Positions 27,801 to 35,500 of a stretch of DNA of 64,000 nucleotides are shown piece after piece; positions within the stretch are counted from its first letter, which is position 1; every line of letters begins with the position of its first letter. The stretch lies in assembly GCA_024449915.1 (NCBI GenBank), contig JAMZAV010000168.1, forward strand, positions 558,001-622,000, read 5' to 3'. Origin of the DNA: Sweltsa coloradensis. Taxonomy: Eukaryota; Arthropoda; Insecta; Plecoptera; Chloroperlidae. The translations under genes were made by a program, and so were the position numbers. Below the pieces are notes generated by a model. That model made no database searches, was not told the origin of the DNA, and saw nothing but the letters and a program-made list of their open reading frames with translations.

Positions 27801-30768
27801 ATTATCCATCTCATTCAGTATGATTGGAGAAGGGTTGACAGGTTGGGAAAGCATAGAGAACATAAATCCCAGCCTGAAGGGCTGGGGGCAACAAAACTTT
27901 TCACCTGCTGATGACAACTGCAGCTAATTTAAAGTTGTTTGTTACCTTAATCCACGACGCGTTTCGTCCTTCTGGGACTCATCAGGCGGATGGTGGCCAC
28001 TAAAAATCAGCTAACTACATGCAAACAAAACTCACAACACATAACCAAACCTGTGGTAGGGCCACGCAAGAAGTAAATTCTGCAAGCATGTTGTCATCAT
28101 CAGCAAGGTTACTTCACACACCATTCATACTGGGGCACACAGTCAGCACAGACAGTAAGGGGGTGCTCGGGAGACAAGAAATCCATGACTTACCCTGGAT
28201 TCGAACCAGGACCCTTGGCAACAAAAGAAAAGCTGCCCCTCCTGCTGTTGCTGGGCAAGGGTGCCTCTTCATTCATTCTAAGAGAAAAGGTTAGAGATAG
28301 GAAGGGTGGAAAGTCACAACACAGCACAACCAGTGAGGGGGCTTCCCTCCTAGACTCTGGTGCTTGGGCGACACAAGAACCATGTACCTGGATTTGAACC
28401 AAGACCCGTGGCAACGAGAGAGGCTGCCCTACTAATTGTGACTGGGATTCGAAAACGAAAGTTTGAATGATCATGTTTTATCTATCTCTATTTTTCTTTG
28501 ATGTAATGGAATAACTAAAGAATGTAATTTTCCATTGGCATGCACACAGCGAGTGCAGGGATGTCATCACTATCAACCATGACTTGAATCACATTACAAC
28601 ACCGATGAAATGTAAAGACAAGTGGCAAATCAGTGTGCACCATTGCGGCCAATGGAAAACGCTAGAGTTGGTCTTTCGATTATTAATTCGTAATCGATGT
28701 CAAACCAATAATTTTGACTTCACATCAAGAAAAAAATCAACCTCATAATTTAAAAAAATGGGGGGGGAAATGTGATTTAAATAAAAAAGAAAATCCTCGT
28801 TAATGTAAAAACTAAAAATAGGTAATGTAATGACGAAAAAGTAAAATATATGGTCAAAAGCAAAATAAATTACCCTTTATTTTTTAAAAAAAGATGGCTA
28901 ATCGATGTTGAATCGAAAGTCAATTTTTGCTTCGACATCGATGTCCAATCGAATAATCGAGGTCAAGTCCCAACCCTAGAAAACGCTATAAGAAAGGACC
29001 TGCAATGTATTTTAAGGATTCTATTCCATAGCTCGGCCGCCTGAGAGTAAGCTACATTACCAGGCACTAACCAGCTTTCATGCGTTGTGTTCTCATTCAC
29101 AGGGCGAGCAGGATGGCAGCTACCGGTCGTTGAGATCGAGTTCCCCGTGACTATCGACTGCTACAAGTGGTTCGCTAGATTCCTGCTAGATGGCAGCGTT
29201 TGTCCCCGTCTTAAGAAGTACACACCTTGCTTGCTCTCCACTCCCTCGACGATGGTGAAGTCGTGGGCCAAGTAAGTGATCCATTATTGCTCGAGGTATG
29301 TGCCACATAGCTCGTTGCTCTCGGAAATGTACGTATGTATTTCTACTGTCAGTGCAGATGGTTGCAAATCCCCTGCTTAATGTTTGTTGTAGGAGGTTCT
29401 AAGATATAAGTATTGACCTTTTTTTTTAATATAGGCCGCCATCGAGTATTAGCTGAATTGCGATTTTGTCCATTCAAATTTTAAAGTAGGCCTACGTTAT
29501 AATTTTATATTATCATCACCAAAATGCCTGTATTTAATAGCTGCACTCACTTTTTTAACTAGTACATTTTTTTATTAATACCTATGGCATGTATTTGCAC
29601 TAATATTAAATATGGTACTCAAGTGTATTTTTTAACCTTGTAGTTCTTAATCTGCTACTTGAGTAGCTAACCACTTTTTGGCAATGTAATTGTTTTATTG
29701 AAAACTTTTCTGTAATTGCTATAATTCACCTTAAAATTCTGATGCTAAATCATAGCACGGCACGGGTGTCTGATTGTAGTGGATTAGAAGTCCGTGGAGA
29801 CCTGGGTTGTATGTCCCAGTTAGGCCTCAATACTGTAATTTTTGGATTCTACCTTAGAGCTTTTTTGAAGGAATGTTTATCTAATAATTGTCTCTTCAAT
29901 TGTAGTCTGCAATCGAGAACGTCTGTTTTGCTGAATGCCCTGTTGGATAAAGAAGTTCATACGAAAGAAAAACTACTTCAAATGTGGGAAAAGGAACCAT
30001 CATGTAAGTTGTTGCATTCAACTGACGTAGTGTTAAGTTTTACCGCCTCAATGTTTTGTACAGAACAAAATCTGTTAACAATTTAAACTACATAATCCCA
30101 AGATGCATTGGCTCCGCACTGACAAAAAATATAAAGTTAATCTATTGCTCTTCCTTTTATATAGCGCCAGTGAACCTATTTTAATATAGGCCTAACATTT
30201 TTGATTACACATTGTAAACTCCACTCATTTTTTTGAGATATCCTTCCAAATGTCAATTTCTATTTTCCAGGCAACATTGTCTTTGGATTTTTTTCATTTG
30301 TTTAATTTCAGTTAATTTGTCACACTGCCATTTTAAAACCATTTTATTTTTCTTCTCGGCCCTTTGAGTACTTGTTGCTTAGCCAAACATATTGCACTAC
30401 CTACGTACTTTCTGTGTTATGCATTTATTTATAAAAGCCTTCTACATTGGTCACTCATATGCACATCTCAAGGACATGCGAGCATATGAAGTTGTCAAAT
30501 TTGTGCTAAACTACAGCCCATGTACAAATTTACATTTCGATAACATGGGTCTTGATAAAACGTAAAAACAACAACATAAAGTGTCATAAACCATAAAACC
30601 AAAACATTTAAAACAACTGGATAGAGCAATGTTGCAATTATGCAATAGTCATACTCAACGGTAGCCACCACATTACAACTTATTATTCCAGATTTATTGA
30701 AACAATACCAAAAATGGCTGCCAGAGTCTGCACACAATGACGTATCAATAAAGTGGCCTCCGCTCTAA
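3885..30768 (+). CDS. DHX37: DHX37/kurz, DEAH-box ATP-dependent RNA helicase (damaged near 27.4 kb)
   Basis: Nucleolar DEAH/RHA helicase that in eukaryotes works with U3 snoRNP in 18S rRNA and 40S assembly. Exons: 3885-3965, 6666-6848, 11710-11988, 12448-12935, 13430-13619, 15222-15437, 16597-16732, 17430-17530, 18201-18345, 18463-18578, 19451-19683, 20413-20633, 22590-22853, 23258-23351, 24142-24378, (27377-27467 damaged), 29103-29271, 29906-30003, 30692-30768. Apart from the joins around the damaged exon, phases agree at every junction. The N-terminus MGKSRKGYN and a lysine-rich exon 2 suit a nucleolar protein. Motifs: [11 protein letters not shown] (about residues 323-332), Ia [14 protein letters not shown] (420-423), [28 protein letters not shown]. 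The WH/ratchet/OB region ends in a tryptophan-containing WPPL tail, like the family C-terminus. About 50-60 residues expected before 29103 are missing. Identity is firm; integrity is doubtful. Confidence 0.92.
4241..4473. mobile_element. Foldback MITE, Mutator-like, family member 1
   Basis: Near-perfect terminal inverted arms of about 33 bp: CTCTTTCGGATGGTATGCCC on the left and its complement on the right. The element sits between two copies of GCCTAGGCC (4232-4240 and 4474-4482), a 9-bp direct repeat. Nine-base target duplications with long inverted ends are typical of Mutator-like elements. The internal sequence contains GCGACGTTAAAGGTT, shared with the element at 26528-26751. The surrounding DNA is full of GGCCTA, so this copy alone would not prove the duplication. 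Lies in DHX37 intron 1. Confidence 0.7.
4586..4899. mobile_element. Foldback MITE with repeated CGTAAGGC-type motifs
   Basis: Terminal arms of about 50 bp are near-perfect reverse complements: ATCATTCACAATCAGTTCTA on the left against TAGAACTGATTGTGAATGAT on the right. They continue through AAGTCGTAAGGCGCAAGG. The interior repeats GTCGTAAG several times. There is no coding capacity and no clear target duplication. Lies in DHX37 intron 1, 110 bp after the previous element. Confidence 0.75.
5640..6215 (+). mobile_element. LINE 3' end with (TTGAAC)n tail
   Basis: Begins with a C-rich GGGTCCCGCCCTCTACACAA stretch, runs through a T-rich 3' UTR-like section and ends in AATAAAAACTTGAACTTGAA repeats at about 6178-6207. 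A short tandem tail of this kind is the usual 3' terminus of CR1/L2-type non-LTR elements. No reverse transcriptase frame remains. Lies in DHX37 intron 1. Confidence 0.5.
8085..9044 (-). pseudogene. LINE reverse transcriptase segment
   Basis: A 319-codon open segment with the RT blocks in order: [40 protein letters not shown], and the thumb start SLGLTIAS. The catalytic YADD is intact. The frame is cut at both ends by shifts: the upstream part continues at 9214-8966 and the downstream part at 7958-7572. Confidence 0.85.
10431..11306 (-). CDS. LINE ORF1, PHD-finger protein
   Basis: A 291-codon intact frame. Residues 10-65 hold Cys-x2-Cys, C-x4-C, H-x2-C and C-x2-C arranged as a PHD-type zinc finger; the rest is low-complexity and basic, with Pro/Arg-rich runs. 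ORF1 proteins with a PHD-like finger are known in CR1- and Jockey-type LINEs. Its end overlaps the start of the endonuclease frame by about 40 nt. Confidence 0.75.
   Translation of the reverse strand: MADSEDHLICGSCQLKIIESDRVVNCVGICSQTFHVKCSEVTEKIFKVLQENKSLCWKCVSCVHHNLTSSEYLVMELNMMKEALHLLSSRVSANAKQISIGLQPTSQPYADKNKGNNLSDSVRPRTRLQTKINTMTTPQGRPIPPHDRQMPTLTEQSPLLPKRGIIERGEPDSMPTTASYSEMARRKKGASLAEEEEEVKLHEDRPKVNTILVRQDYNESKGNQNCGPGPMGKLVVGLPRPTPDKGTGPGRTSPRPKEVNRIVKKKSTHKPALIGTSQSCLQMLPVASKKA
11540..11675 (+). repeat. Dispersed short repeat family R1, copy 1
   Basis: Shares ACTCGTCGATGGTGTCGGTG, then CCC-x-ACTGAAAATCAG, then TATGACTGAG-type sequence with copies at 22990-23115 and 34008-34125 and an inverted copy at 26884-26975. 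About 120 bp, noncoding, SINE-like in size, but no pol III boxes are certain. Confidence 0.55.
12448..12935 (+). CDS. DHX37: DHX37 exon 4: acidic region plus Walker A
   Basis: A 488-nt exon of 162 codons plus two bases. The first third is rich in Asp, Glu and Ser (12448-12620), as in the family's acidic linker. The second half starts the RecA1 domain, with a Q-motif-like approach and the P-loop GETGSGKT encoded from 12871. Acceptor TTTTCAG, donor GTACGT; the split AG|C serine codon is completed by exon 5 at 13430. Confidence 0.9.
14016..15126. mobile_element. hAT-type nonautonomous element with nested insertions
   Basis: Ends CAGGGTTGCTG and GGAAACCCTG are inverted and flanked by perfect 8-bp duplications AATTAAAC (14008-14015 and 15127-15134). 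Eight-base duplications are the hAT signature. The interior holds a partial second hAT-like end at about 14154 (TAGGGCTGGGCAAAA) and the LINE fragment 14472-14997. Lies in DHX37 intron 5. Confidence 0.85.
14472..14997 (+). mobile_element. 5'-truncated LINE (RTE-like), with 11-bp target duplication
   Basis: Flanked by GATAGCATCGA at 14461-14471 and 14998-15008. It encodes the C-terminal part of a non-LTR reverse transcriptase protein; [12 protein letters not shown] followed by a WWQDRRR motif is typical of the end of such polyproteins. It ends in a TGATGATGAT tail. Shorter copies of the same 3' end lie at 24580-24680, 27110-27215 (minus) and 49247-49390 (minus), and an upstream segment at 37695. 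Confidence 0.85.
15222..15437 (+). CDS. DHX37: DHX37 exon 6: DEAH box and SAT motif
   Basis: A 72-codon exon in phase 0 on both sides, between TTTCAG and GTGAGC. It carries [10 protein letters not shown], the catalytic DEAH of motif II that coordinates Mg-ATP, and MSATLR, motif III. It follows a 1.6-kb intron filled by a hAT element with a LINE fragment inside. Base composition is clearly more GC-rich than the flanking intron. Confidence 0.92.
15780..16050 (+). repeat. Dispersed repeat R2, copy 1
   Basis: About 250 bp, partly similar to 20785-21030: shared landmarks are TTCCCAAC, GATCTAGCACAGATTA, ACACAAATGCGACATTCC or close variants, and CGCGCATTCAT-type sequence. No coding potential. The adjacent inverted-repeat element follows directly. 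Confidence 0.55.
16045..16530. mobile_element. MITE with about 33-bp imperfect inverted ends
   Basis: Left end ACCACGTTCATCACTTGAGC and right end GCTCGAGTGATAAACGTGGT are inverted and extend inward through CGAGTCCGGACTGA. The interior repeats GTTCGTACTCA and ACTCAGTTCG-type words. The target duplication is unclear. Lies in DHX37 intron 6, close to exon 7. Confidence 0.7.
16738..17010 (-). pseudogene. Penelope-like element fragment, GIY-YIG endonuclease region
   Basis: The minus-strand frame contains [17 protein letters not shown] followed by DYVGL. This is the cysteine-flanked 'NVVY-x-L-x-C ... Y-x-G' signature of the Penelope-type GIY-YIG endonuclease; the same pattern recurs at 61956-62354. 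Truncated and degenerate. Lies in DHX37 intron 7. Confidence 0.6.
17019..17160. mobile_element. pogo/mariner-type MITE
   Basis: Ends CAGTTGTCGTTCGACAATTT and AATTATTGAGCAACTACTG are imperfect inverted repeats bordered by TA on both sides (17017-17018, 17161-17162), the duplication expected for Tc1/mariner-pogo elements. No coding sequence. Confidence 0.6.
17593..18120. mobile_element. pogo-type element with CCGTAT ends
   Basis: Inverted ends share GGCCCGAATATAGC and CCGTAT. The left end is preceded by TA; the right border is degraded. The interior has a C14 run at about 17692 and no recognisable transposase. Lies in DHX37 intron 8. Confidence 0.55.
19451..19683 (+). CDS. DHX37: DHX37 exon 11: helicase motifs V and VI
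   Basis: A GC-rich exon encoding the end of RecA2. Visible motifs are [11 protein letters not shown] (V) and QRAGRAGRT (VI, with the arginine finger). Acceptor GTCCAG, donor GTAGGT; the split AG|G arginine leads into LYSSAMF in exon 12 at 20413. Confidence 0.92.
20785..21030 (+). repeat. Dispersed repeat R2, copy 2
   Basis: Matches 15780-16050 over most of its length, including TTCCCAACATAACAACTATG, GTGATCTAGCACAGATAAA, CTTTCATACACAAAGGCGAC and CATCTGCATTCTTTCGTTGG. Divergent and noncoding. Lies in DHX37 intron 12. Confidence 0.55.
21525..22312 (+). mobile_element. Element family E1, copy 1: GGATGAGC/GCTCATCC ends, internal tandem blocks
   Basis: Bounded by TTGGATGAGCAT on the left and ATGCTCATCCAATC on the right. 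Between them are about four diverged tandem blocks of roughly 160 bp (starting near 21580, 21745, 21910 and 22078), each with AAAATTGC, TTTTCATGAGAAAT and CAATCGGATAAAGCATG-like words. The last part (CAGTTCTAAGTTCAGAGA) matches the copy at 43318-44107. No protein recognised. Confidence 0.6.
22356..22528. mobile_element. pogo/Tigger-type MITE
   Basis: Ends CAGTGAAACCTCTATCCATAG and GCATAGAGGTTTCACTG are inverted and flanked by TA on both sides. CAGTgAAACCTCT is the typical start of pogo/Tigger inverted repeats. Length 173 bp; the interior repeats CCATAGTTTTT. Lies 61 bp before DHX37 exon 13. Confidence 0.85.
22990..23115 (+). repeat. Dispersed short repeat family R1, copy 2
   Basis: Contains CTCGTCGATTGCGTCGG, CCCCCACTGAAAATCA and ATGACTGAGTTGGTAGACTC. 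See copy 1 at 11540. Confidence 0.55.
23780..24045 (-). mobile_element. RTE-like LINE 3' fragment with (TCA)n
   Basis: Starts with eight TCA units (the tail of a minus-strand insertion) followed by CT-rich DNA whose complement reads like the basic C-terminus of a non-LTR polyprotein. Resembles 25400-25500. Lies in DHX37 intron 14. Confidence 0.4.
25514..26872. mobile_element. hAT-type nonautonomous element
   Basis: Ends TAGGGCTGTGCGAG and CTCGCACAGCCCTA are perfect inverted repeats flanked by the 8-bp duplication ATATTTAT (25506-25513, 26873-26880). Subterminal regions are rich in CTCGCTCG and TCGAAA words on both sides. No transposase frame. It carries a nested Mutator-like foldback element at 26528-26751. 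Lies between DHX37 exon 15 and the damaged exon. Confidence 0.92.
26528..26751. mobile_element. Foldback MITE, Mutator-like, family member 2
   Basis: Arms CTGGTTCGGTTGAGAGTGGC and its exact complement continue through CAACTTTT. The pair is flanked by CAGCATTTG on both sides (26519-26527, 26752-26760), a 9-bp duplication. The interior has two direct copies of AAATAGCGACGTTAAAGGTT, also found in the element at 4241-4473. It inserted into the older hAT element. Confidence 0.8.
26884..26975 (-). repeat. Dispersed short repeat family R1, copy 3 (inverted)
   Basis: Reverse complement of the R1 core: CCCAGAACTGATTTTCAGTG and GACGTCGACACCATC. It begins right after the hAT element's right target duplication. 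Confidence 0.45.
27377..27467 (+). pseudogene. DHX37: Damaged DHX37 exon: apparent fusion of two exon remnants
   Basis: After acceptor CGACACAG the phase left by 24378 reads CGDMEDPV, fitting the conserved (A)Y-[KR]-C-x(3)-EDPV start of this region. About 12 bases later a different frame reads DQPEPRF then [10 protein letters not shown] and ends at donor GTGAGC with one base over, exactly what GRAGWQLP in the exon at 29103 needs. The roughly 50 residues normally between these two stretches (the FIHPSS to LLPxYC part of the OB-fold) are absent. The 91-nt exon also breaks frame: the length needed is 2 modulo 3, but 91 is 1 modulo 3. It could be a genomic deletion, a bad assembly join, or a real exon pair misread here. 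Confidence 0.55.
27829..27956 (-). repeat. Repeat R3 (Penelope-associated), copy 1
   Basis: A 128-bp unit beginning at the ribozyme cleavage site and reading on the minus strand through CAGCTGATG-like sequence to CCTGTCAACCCTTCTCC. Copies on the plus strand are at 55125-55245, 58428-58530 and 62555-62695. Each has CAGCAGGTGAAAAGTTTTGT, CCCAGCC(CTTCAG)GCTGG and CTTTCCCAACCTGTCAACCC. Its position next to a hammerhead motif and near Penelope fragments suggests Penelope pseudo-LTR debris. Confidence 0.7.
27950..27991 (-). ncRNA. Type I hammerhead ribozyme motif
   Basis: Minus-strand reading: stem I ATCCGC; core CTGATGA; stem II GTCC with loop CAGAA and GGAC; core GAAA; stem III ACGCGT; cleavage triplet GTC; then stem I GTGGAT. 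ATCCGC pairs with GTGGAT over six positions (one G-U). Every conserved core base of a hammerhead is present. Stem III is only A-U and C-G closed by two bases, the minimal form known from Penelope-like elements and retrozymes, where the palindrome ACGCGU lets two copies dimerise. Predicted cleavage is between 27956 and 27955. Activity is inferred, not shown. Confidence 0.85.
28180..28445 (-). repeat. Two tRNA-like (SINE-type) modules in tandem
   Basis: On the minus strand, GTCCTGGTTCGAATCCAGG (near 28190) and GTCTTGGTTCAAATCCAGG (near 28390) each resemble a pol III B box, about 200 bp apart, both followed by similar GTTGCCA-type sequence. This suggests two tRNA-derived SINE heads. No cloverleaf can be drawn fully, so these are not tRNA genes. 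Confidence 0.4.
28663..28978. mobile_element. hAT-type MITE
   Basis: Ends TAGAGTTGG and CCAACCCTA are inverted and subterminal regions repeat CGATTATT / AATCGATGTC. Flanked by the perfect 8-bp duplication GAAAACGC (28655-28662, 28979-28986). 316 bp, noncoding. Lies 120 bp upstream of the DHX37 exon at 29103. Confidence 0.9.
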
Positions 30769-32400
30769 ATCCACGTGTGCTACGAGCTGCACAGAGGAAG
30801 CATGGCAAGCGCGCACACGTAAGAATGCCAAGATATCTCTCGAATCTAGAGATATTGGCGAAATTGAAATACGTATTTTGGAAAAGCATCATAGTTGCCG
30901 GTTGAGATTATCTCTGGATAGACCAAGGTTGAGTGAGTGTGGTTGTCACAACTTGATTGGTAAACCAGCCGTGACAAGGGTAGGCGCCCACAACCAAGGC
31001 TGGACATTATGCACGGCTGTCATCCAAAAACCAATGCCGAAACTATAAACGCATGCTTTTCTTGCCACTTTCATTTTATTTATCACTATCAGCTAGTATC
31101 ACATGTTCATACGTGTTGATGATTTTAGCTGGAAACGAGAATAATATCAGAGTTCAATCTTAATATCTCCCAGCACTATCCCATAAGGTGCACGAACCGG
31201 CAACTTGGATTCTCGTCCAAACTGAAAGTAATTGCTATCTGGTTGAAGGTGATACAAAACAAATACAAGTTGTTGTTACCACCTTGGTATGATGCTGAAC
31301 CTAACCTGGGTAGTGGCACCAGACAAGAAAAGCTCACAGAGAAACTCTTAGACTAAGTATAATATTATATTGATAATAATAATATCCAACCCTATTTCCA
31401 ACAATGACATCGGGCAGCGGCCTCGTAACCAAGATCACCTTATCGCGTCGGCGTTTCACTTGCCCTGTATGACAGACATGGACATATTCTTCCAAAGGGC
31501 TAAACGTGTTGCTGAAAGACTAGGATACTTAAACTGGGAACATGAATAAACATGTTCAGTGAGGGGAAAGGTACAGGACGACAGCACAGACACAAATAGA
31601 TGAGAAGACAAAGTTGCTGATACGTTTCGACCAACTTGGCGTCGTCCTTCTGTACCTTTCCCCCCACTGAAACATGTTTATTCATGTTCCCAGTTTAAGT
31701 TGTTCAAGTATTATACGTAAACAGCCAGATTAATTGAAATTGAAAACAATACAACTAAGTCAACAAGGTACACCTATGACAGGAAAGACATCTATGGGTA
31801 AGCATTATTTAAACGTCAGAAGTAGGTTTCTTGGTATGGTATTTATTTTTGCTGATCTATACACATAGACATTTTAAAATTTCATTGTAAAGTAATACGC
31901 TACGTAATGCGCAAAGGAAGCCTCACCAGATATCGGGAGCTTCCTTGATGTATAAATACTTAATAGAATCATAAAAGAAAGTTGATGATTTACATAAATA
32001 AAATAGACAAATACTATTGGTTTGGTACAGATCAACTAGAAGTTATATACTTTTAACTTTTATCAGTTTTATGTAATTTATTACGTTATCTTATGATTTC
32101 TTTCTTTGTATATGACCTAACAAAATTGAATATATAACGCAAACAGTTTAAAAATAAAACTACTTAAATAAATATAAGGTTAAATAGAACTCGTAATATG
32201 ATCGCTTACAAATCTGACGTTTCCAGCAATTCCAGGTCTTCCTTTTCCAGCCTAGCAGCAAATCTTTATTTTACTTATTTATAAGCCATTTATTTTACTA
32301 TTAGAACATGTAATTTCAACATGAAAGTGTTAAGTGTATAGTTGTTCCAAAGGAAGCTTGCCAATGCCAGCATCGAGGCATGAATTATTGTAAAATCCAA
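30769..32400. other. Downstream of DHX37, no gene
   Basis: AT-rich intergenic DNA after the DHX37 stop. The only structured part is the inverted repeat at 31527-31698. The polyadenylation site of DHX37 is not certain; an AATAAA occurs within the inverted repeat near 31546. Confidence 0.4.
31527..31698. repeat. Inverted repeat with about 57-bp arms, Penelope-like terminus
   Basis: ACTTAAACTGGGAACATGAA on the left is the complement of TTCATGTTCCCAGTTTAAGT on the right. The arms continue through CATGTT and GGAAAGGTACAG. The loop includes GTTTCGACCAACTTGGCGTC, a GTCGAAAC-type word often seen at Penelope-like element ends. No open frame remains. Confidence 0.65.
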
Positions 32401-32409
32401 TCAGTGATC

Positions 32410-32507
32410 AGCATTTCGAATAGTAATATGGTGTCCGCTAAGTGGCTAGATTCGCTAGCTGAGGAAACATCGCCAGCATCGCCAAACTTGGTTGGAACAA
32501 CTATAGG
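32410..32507 (+). CDS. Candidate isolated first exon, unrecognised
   Basis: An ATG at 32410 opens 32 codons (MVSAKWLDSLAEE at the start, PNLVGTTIG at the end) up to a good donor, ATAG|GTAGGC. Composition is more coding-like than the surroundings. I found no matching downstream exon before TMX2, and the protein is not recognised. It may equally be chance or part of an old transposon. Confidence 0.2.
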
Positions 32508-32509
32508 TA

Positions 32510-35500
32510 GGCCTGCTATATTCATCGTCCATATACGTATCAGGTTTCCTATAATTTGTTGATGTTGAAATTGATATTATGCATCTAATAAGTAATAACT
32601 TAACTCAATTCAAGCCCATTTCTTCTCAGATGCTTTCATAACTTCACTCTAGTTTAAGTGCCAAAAATATAATTAATATACCATTTTAGTTTGCTACCCT
32701 TGCTCATACCTGCATTAGGAATTGACATTAATAAATTAATAATTAACTAATGTTTAGTTAGTTTTCAAAGGTAGCAGAATTAGTAGTTAGTAATTGCAGT
32801 ACTATTTCAATCTGTTCAGGTCTATTCATCAACAACCCAGAAGTTATTAAATTAACTTTCTCAGTAGTTGGGGTAAAACATCCAAATCGCATTCGCTACT
32901 CGGATTTGTTACCTGGCCAAGGCAAATTTTAAAACAAATGTTGGATTGATTTAATGATTTCCATTTAAAAAAACGCCATGGAATAATAGCAATGTTTTTT
33001 TAGGTTTGCCAATCAATGCTATGGTCCTATGGTGGATGGAAACTTTAAAAGTGACATTGCATATTTATTTGGTATAATAGACTAGCTTTGGAACATTTCT
33101 GTCTGCTATCAGAGCTGACATTTTATTCCCCATTTTAATTTATCATTAATGGCTTTTTCATCATTAATTTATATCCTAGGGAATCACCTTTACGGTCAAA
33201 AAATGCATATTTATTAATTTAGAGTACGTATGTTGATACAATTTTCTGGGACCGTGTGACAATTTGTATCCGTACGGCATTTAAAAAAAATATTTAAGTG
33301 TCCTCTCTCTGAAATTATGTACTTTGTGTATGTACCTATATAGTCCCAAGAGTAAATGGATACTGCATAGGACAAGTCTGACCATATTGTAGTAGCATGT
33401 TGGTTTGGTTGAAGGTCAAGCGGACGCCAAACGATCAACATAGTTGCCTAACAATGTTGCTATGGAGTCGGTGTGCATTTGATAACATGCATATTGCCGA
33501 CTCTCCGCCAAACGGTCAAGTCGAGTTGCGCAACACCCCAAAAATGTTCAACATCTGAACTAATTGGCAATAAAAGTTAGCAACTTCCTGTGGCAGGGCT
33601 AGCAATAAAGTTGGGCAACTTTGTTGATTGTTTGGCTGCCGCTTACGGCTGATGGACCAAGAAGAGATTGAACTGACAAGTTTGGAATGATTGTGAAAGA
33701 GTGAGAGGGAGGAGGATTTGATGTATAACCATGTTACATAAATATGAATTCTTGGCAGTCGGGGTTAACATATTAAATACTGTCATGGTGGCCAATAAAG
33801 TGTGAATGATGAGGAAATGAAATGAGGAATGTGTTTATGGGATGATGTGTGAGAGGCAAATCGTTTCTGGTTTGACTACAACTCACGCACTTAACTTCCA
33901 GCCTGATTGATCGGTGTTTTCCACTTAAATATGCCGGTCTCCAATTAAAATAATAATACTAATAATAATCATCTTTATTTAGCTCTTGCTAATAATAGCA
34001 TATTGGCCATTGTTCGCTCGTCGATAGTGTCGGTGCGTACAGGGTTGCTTTAAATTTATTGGCTCACCTGAAAAGCAGTTATGTGACTCAGAAGGTAGAC
34101 TCTAAATACAAATTTAATTTTTATATACGTAGTCGCAGTGTTGTTTGATAAAAATAATAACTACTATACAGCAGTCTACTACAACCATAGTGTAATTAAA
34201 TTAAAATTTACTGTTGACAGTCCCATTACAATTTGCCATAATGAACGACAGGATTGAAATTTGAAATACTAGTACAAAATATTTCTTTCAATGTTCGATT
34301 ACTAAATATTCTGTGAATTATTGTGAATAAATTCAAGCTAAAATCGAGACATCTCTTTCACTAAACTAAAGTCATAATACAATATATGTAATTTCACCAG
34401 TGTTAAGTAAAACCATGTTAAATGTGGAAAGAAAGGCCTACCATACATTGGTTCTAATTTTACAAGAACATTACGTAATGAAACACTTTGAAGTTTGAAC
34501 CAAAATTGGAAAATCATAGGCCTACATAATATTACAACACCAAAACTGGTAAGAATCAAAACCTGAGGGTGAATTAAATGCCACATAATTTTCTATTTCT
34601 CTTTTATATTTATTATTTACTATTTAGACTTTTAATCTGCAAAAGAAAAACAAATTGCCAGCATTTCAACAAAAACTGAATAGTATAGGACTACACATAT
34701 TGACACACACATGTACATTTCAATAAATAATAACCAAGAGCCAAAACAATTATTTCACTGAGCTCTACACACAATTGTAACAAATCTAATTTAGGTATTG
34801 TAACAAATAATTAACGAGTGAAAAGTTCCTCAACAAAAATCACACAATTCAAAGTAAAAAGGGATAACTCTCAATAACAGTTTGTATTTTACCAGCAAAC
34901 AAAACCCTGCCACTGCCATTAATTCCTCTGCAATTTATCTTAAAAAGTGTTTGAAACTTGAAAAGCGCCGAGCCACATAATGGCTTTACCGGTCAATATC
35001 GCCTTTTAGTTTTGTTTTACATTTGTATTTATTTGTTTGAATAACTTGTTTTAATTAAGTTTAATTTAAGCTTTAATATGATCAATACAAGGATTTGTTC
35101 ACAATTAGGCCTAAACCGTTAAACGAGGATTGTACATACCGGTACCTAATTTTACTAGCTGTTGTAGGCCATATCAGAGTAGTACAGAGCCACATTAGCA
35201 TGGGTTCGTATCCCACACATGGTTTACGTATTACGTGCGATAGTCTTCCATCCTAAACCTTATCTATAAAATACGAGACGACAAATACAATTAAAGCCTT
35301 AATGCAGGAAGTAAAACAATAAACAGCACAGCACACGTAAAACAAAATATATTAATAGTAGACCCTACTTGAAAACTAGTAGGTGTAAGCAAGTAAAGAA
35401 TTGCACTTACACCTTTCTTTCAAATTCCAAAATTATTTCCCCAATTATCTTGCAAGTTTAACTCATTTCAACTGTTTTCTTAAAACTTGGCGACGTTTGT

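Noticed and set aside
27900..27925. A second CTGATGA in the R3 repeat on the minus strand as a hammerhead core
   Set aside because: No GAAA element and no stem I partner follow at a workable distance.
28180..28445. tRNA genes
   Set aside because: B-box-like words are present but no complete cloverleaf or A box could be built.
30001..30090. DHX37 ending by read-through after the exon at 29906-30003
   Set aside because: The exon at 30692 continues in the correct phase with the conserved WLPE...WPPL terminus, so the GT at 30004 is used.
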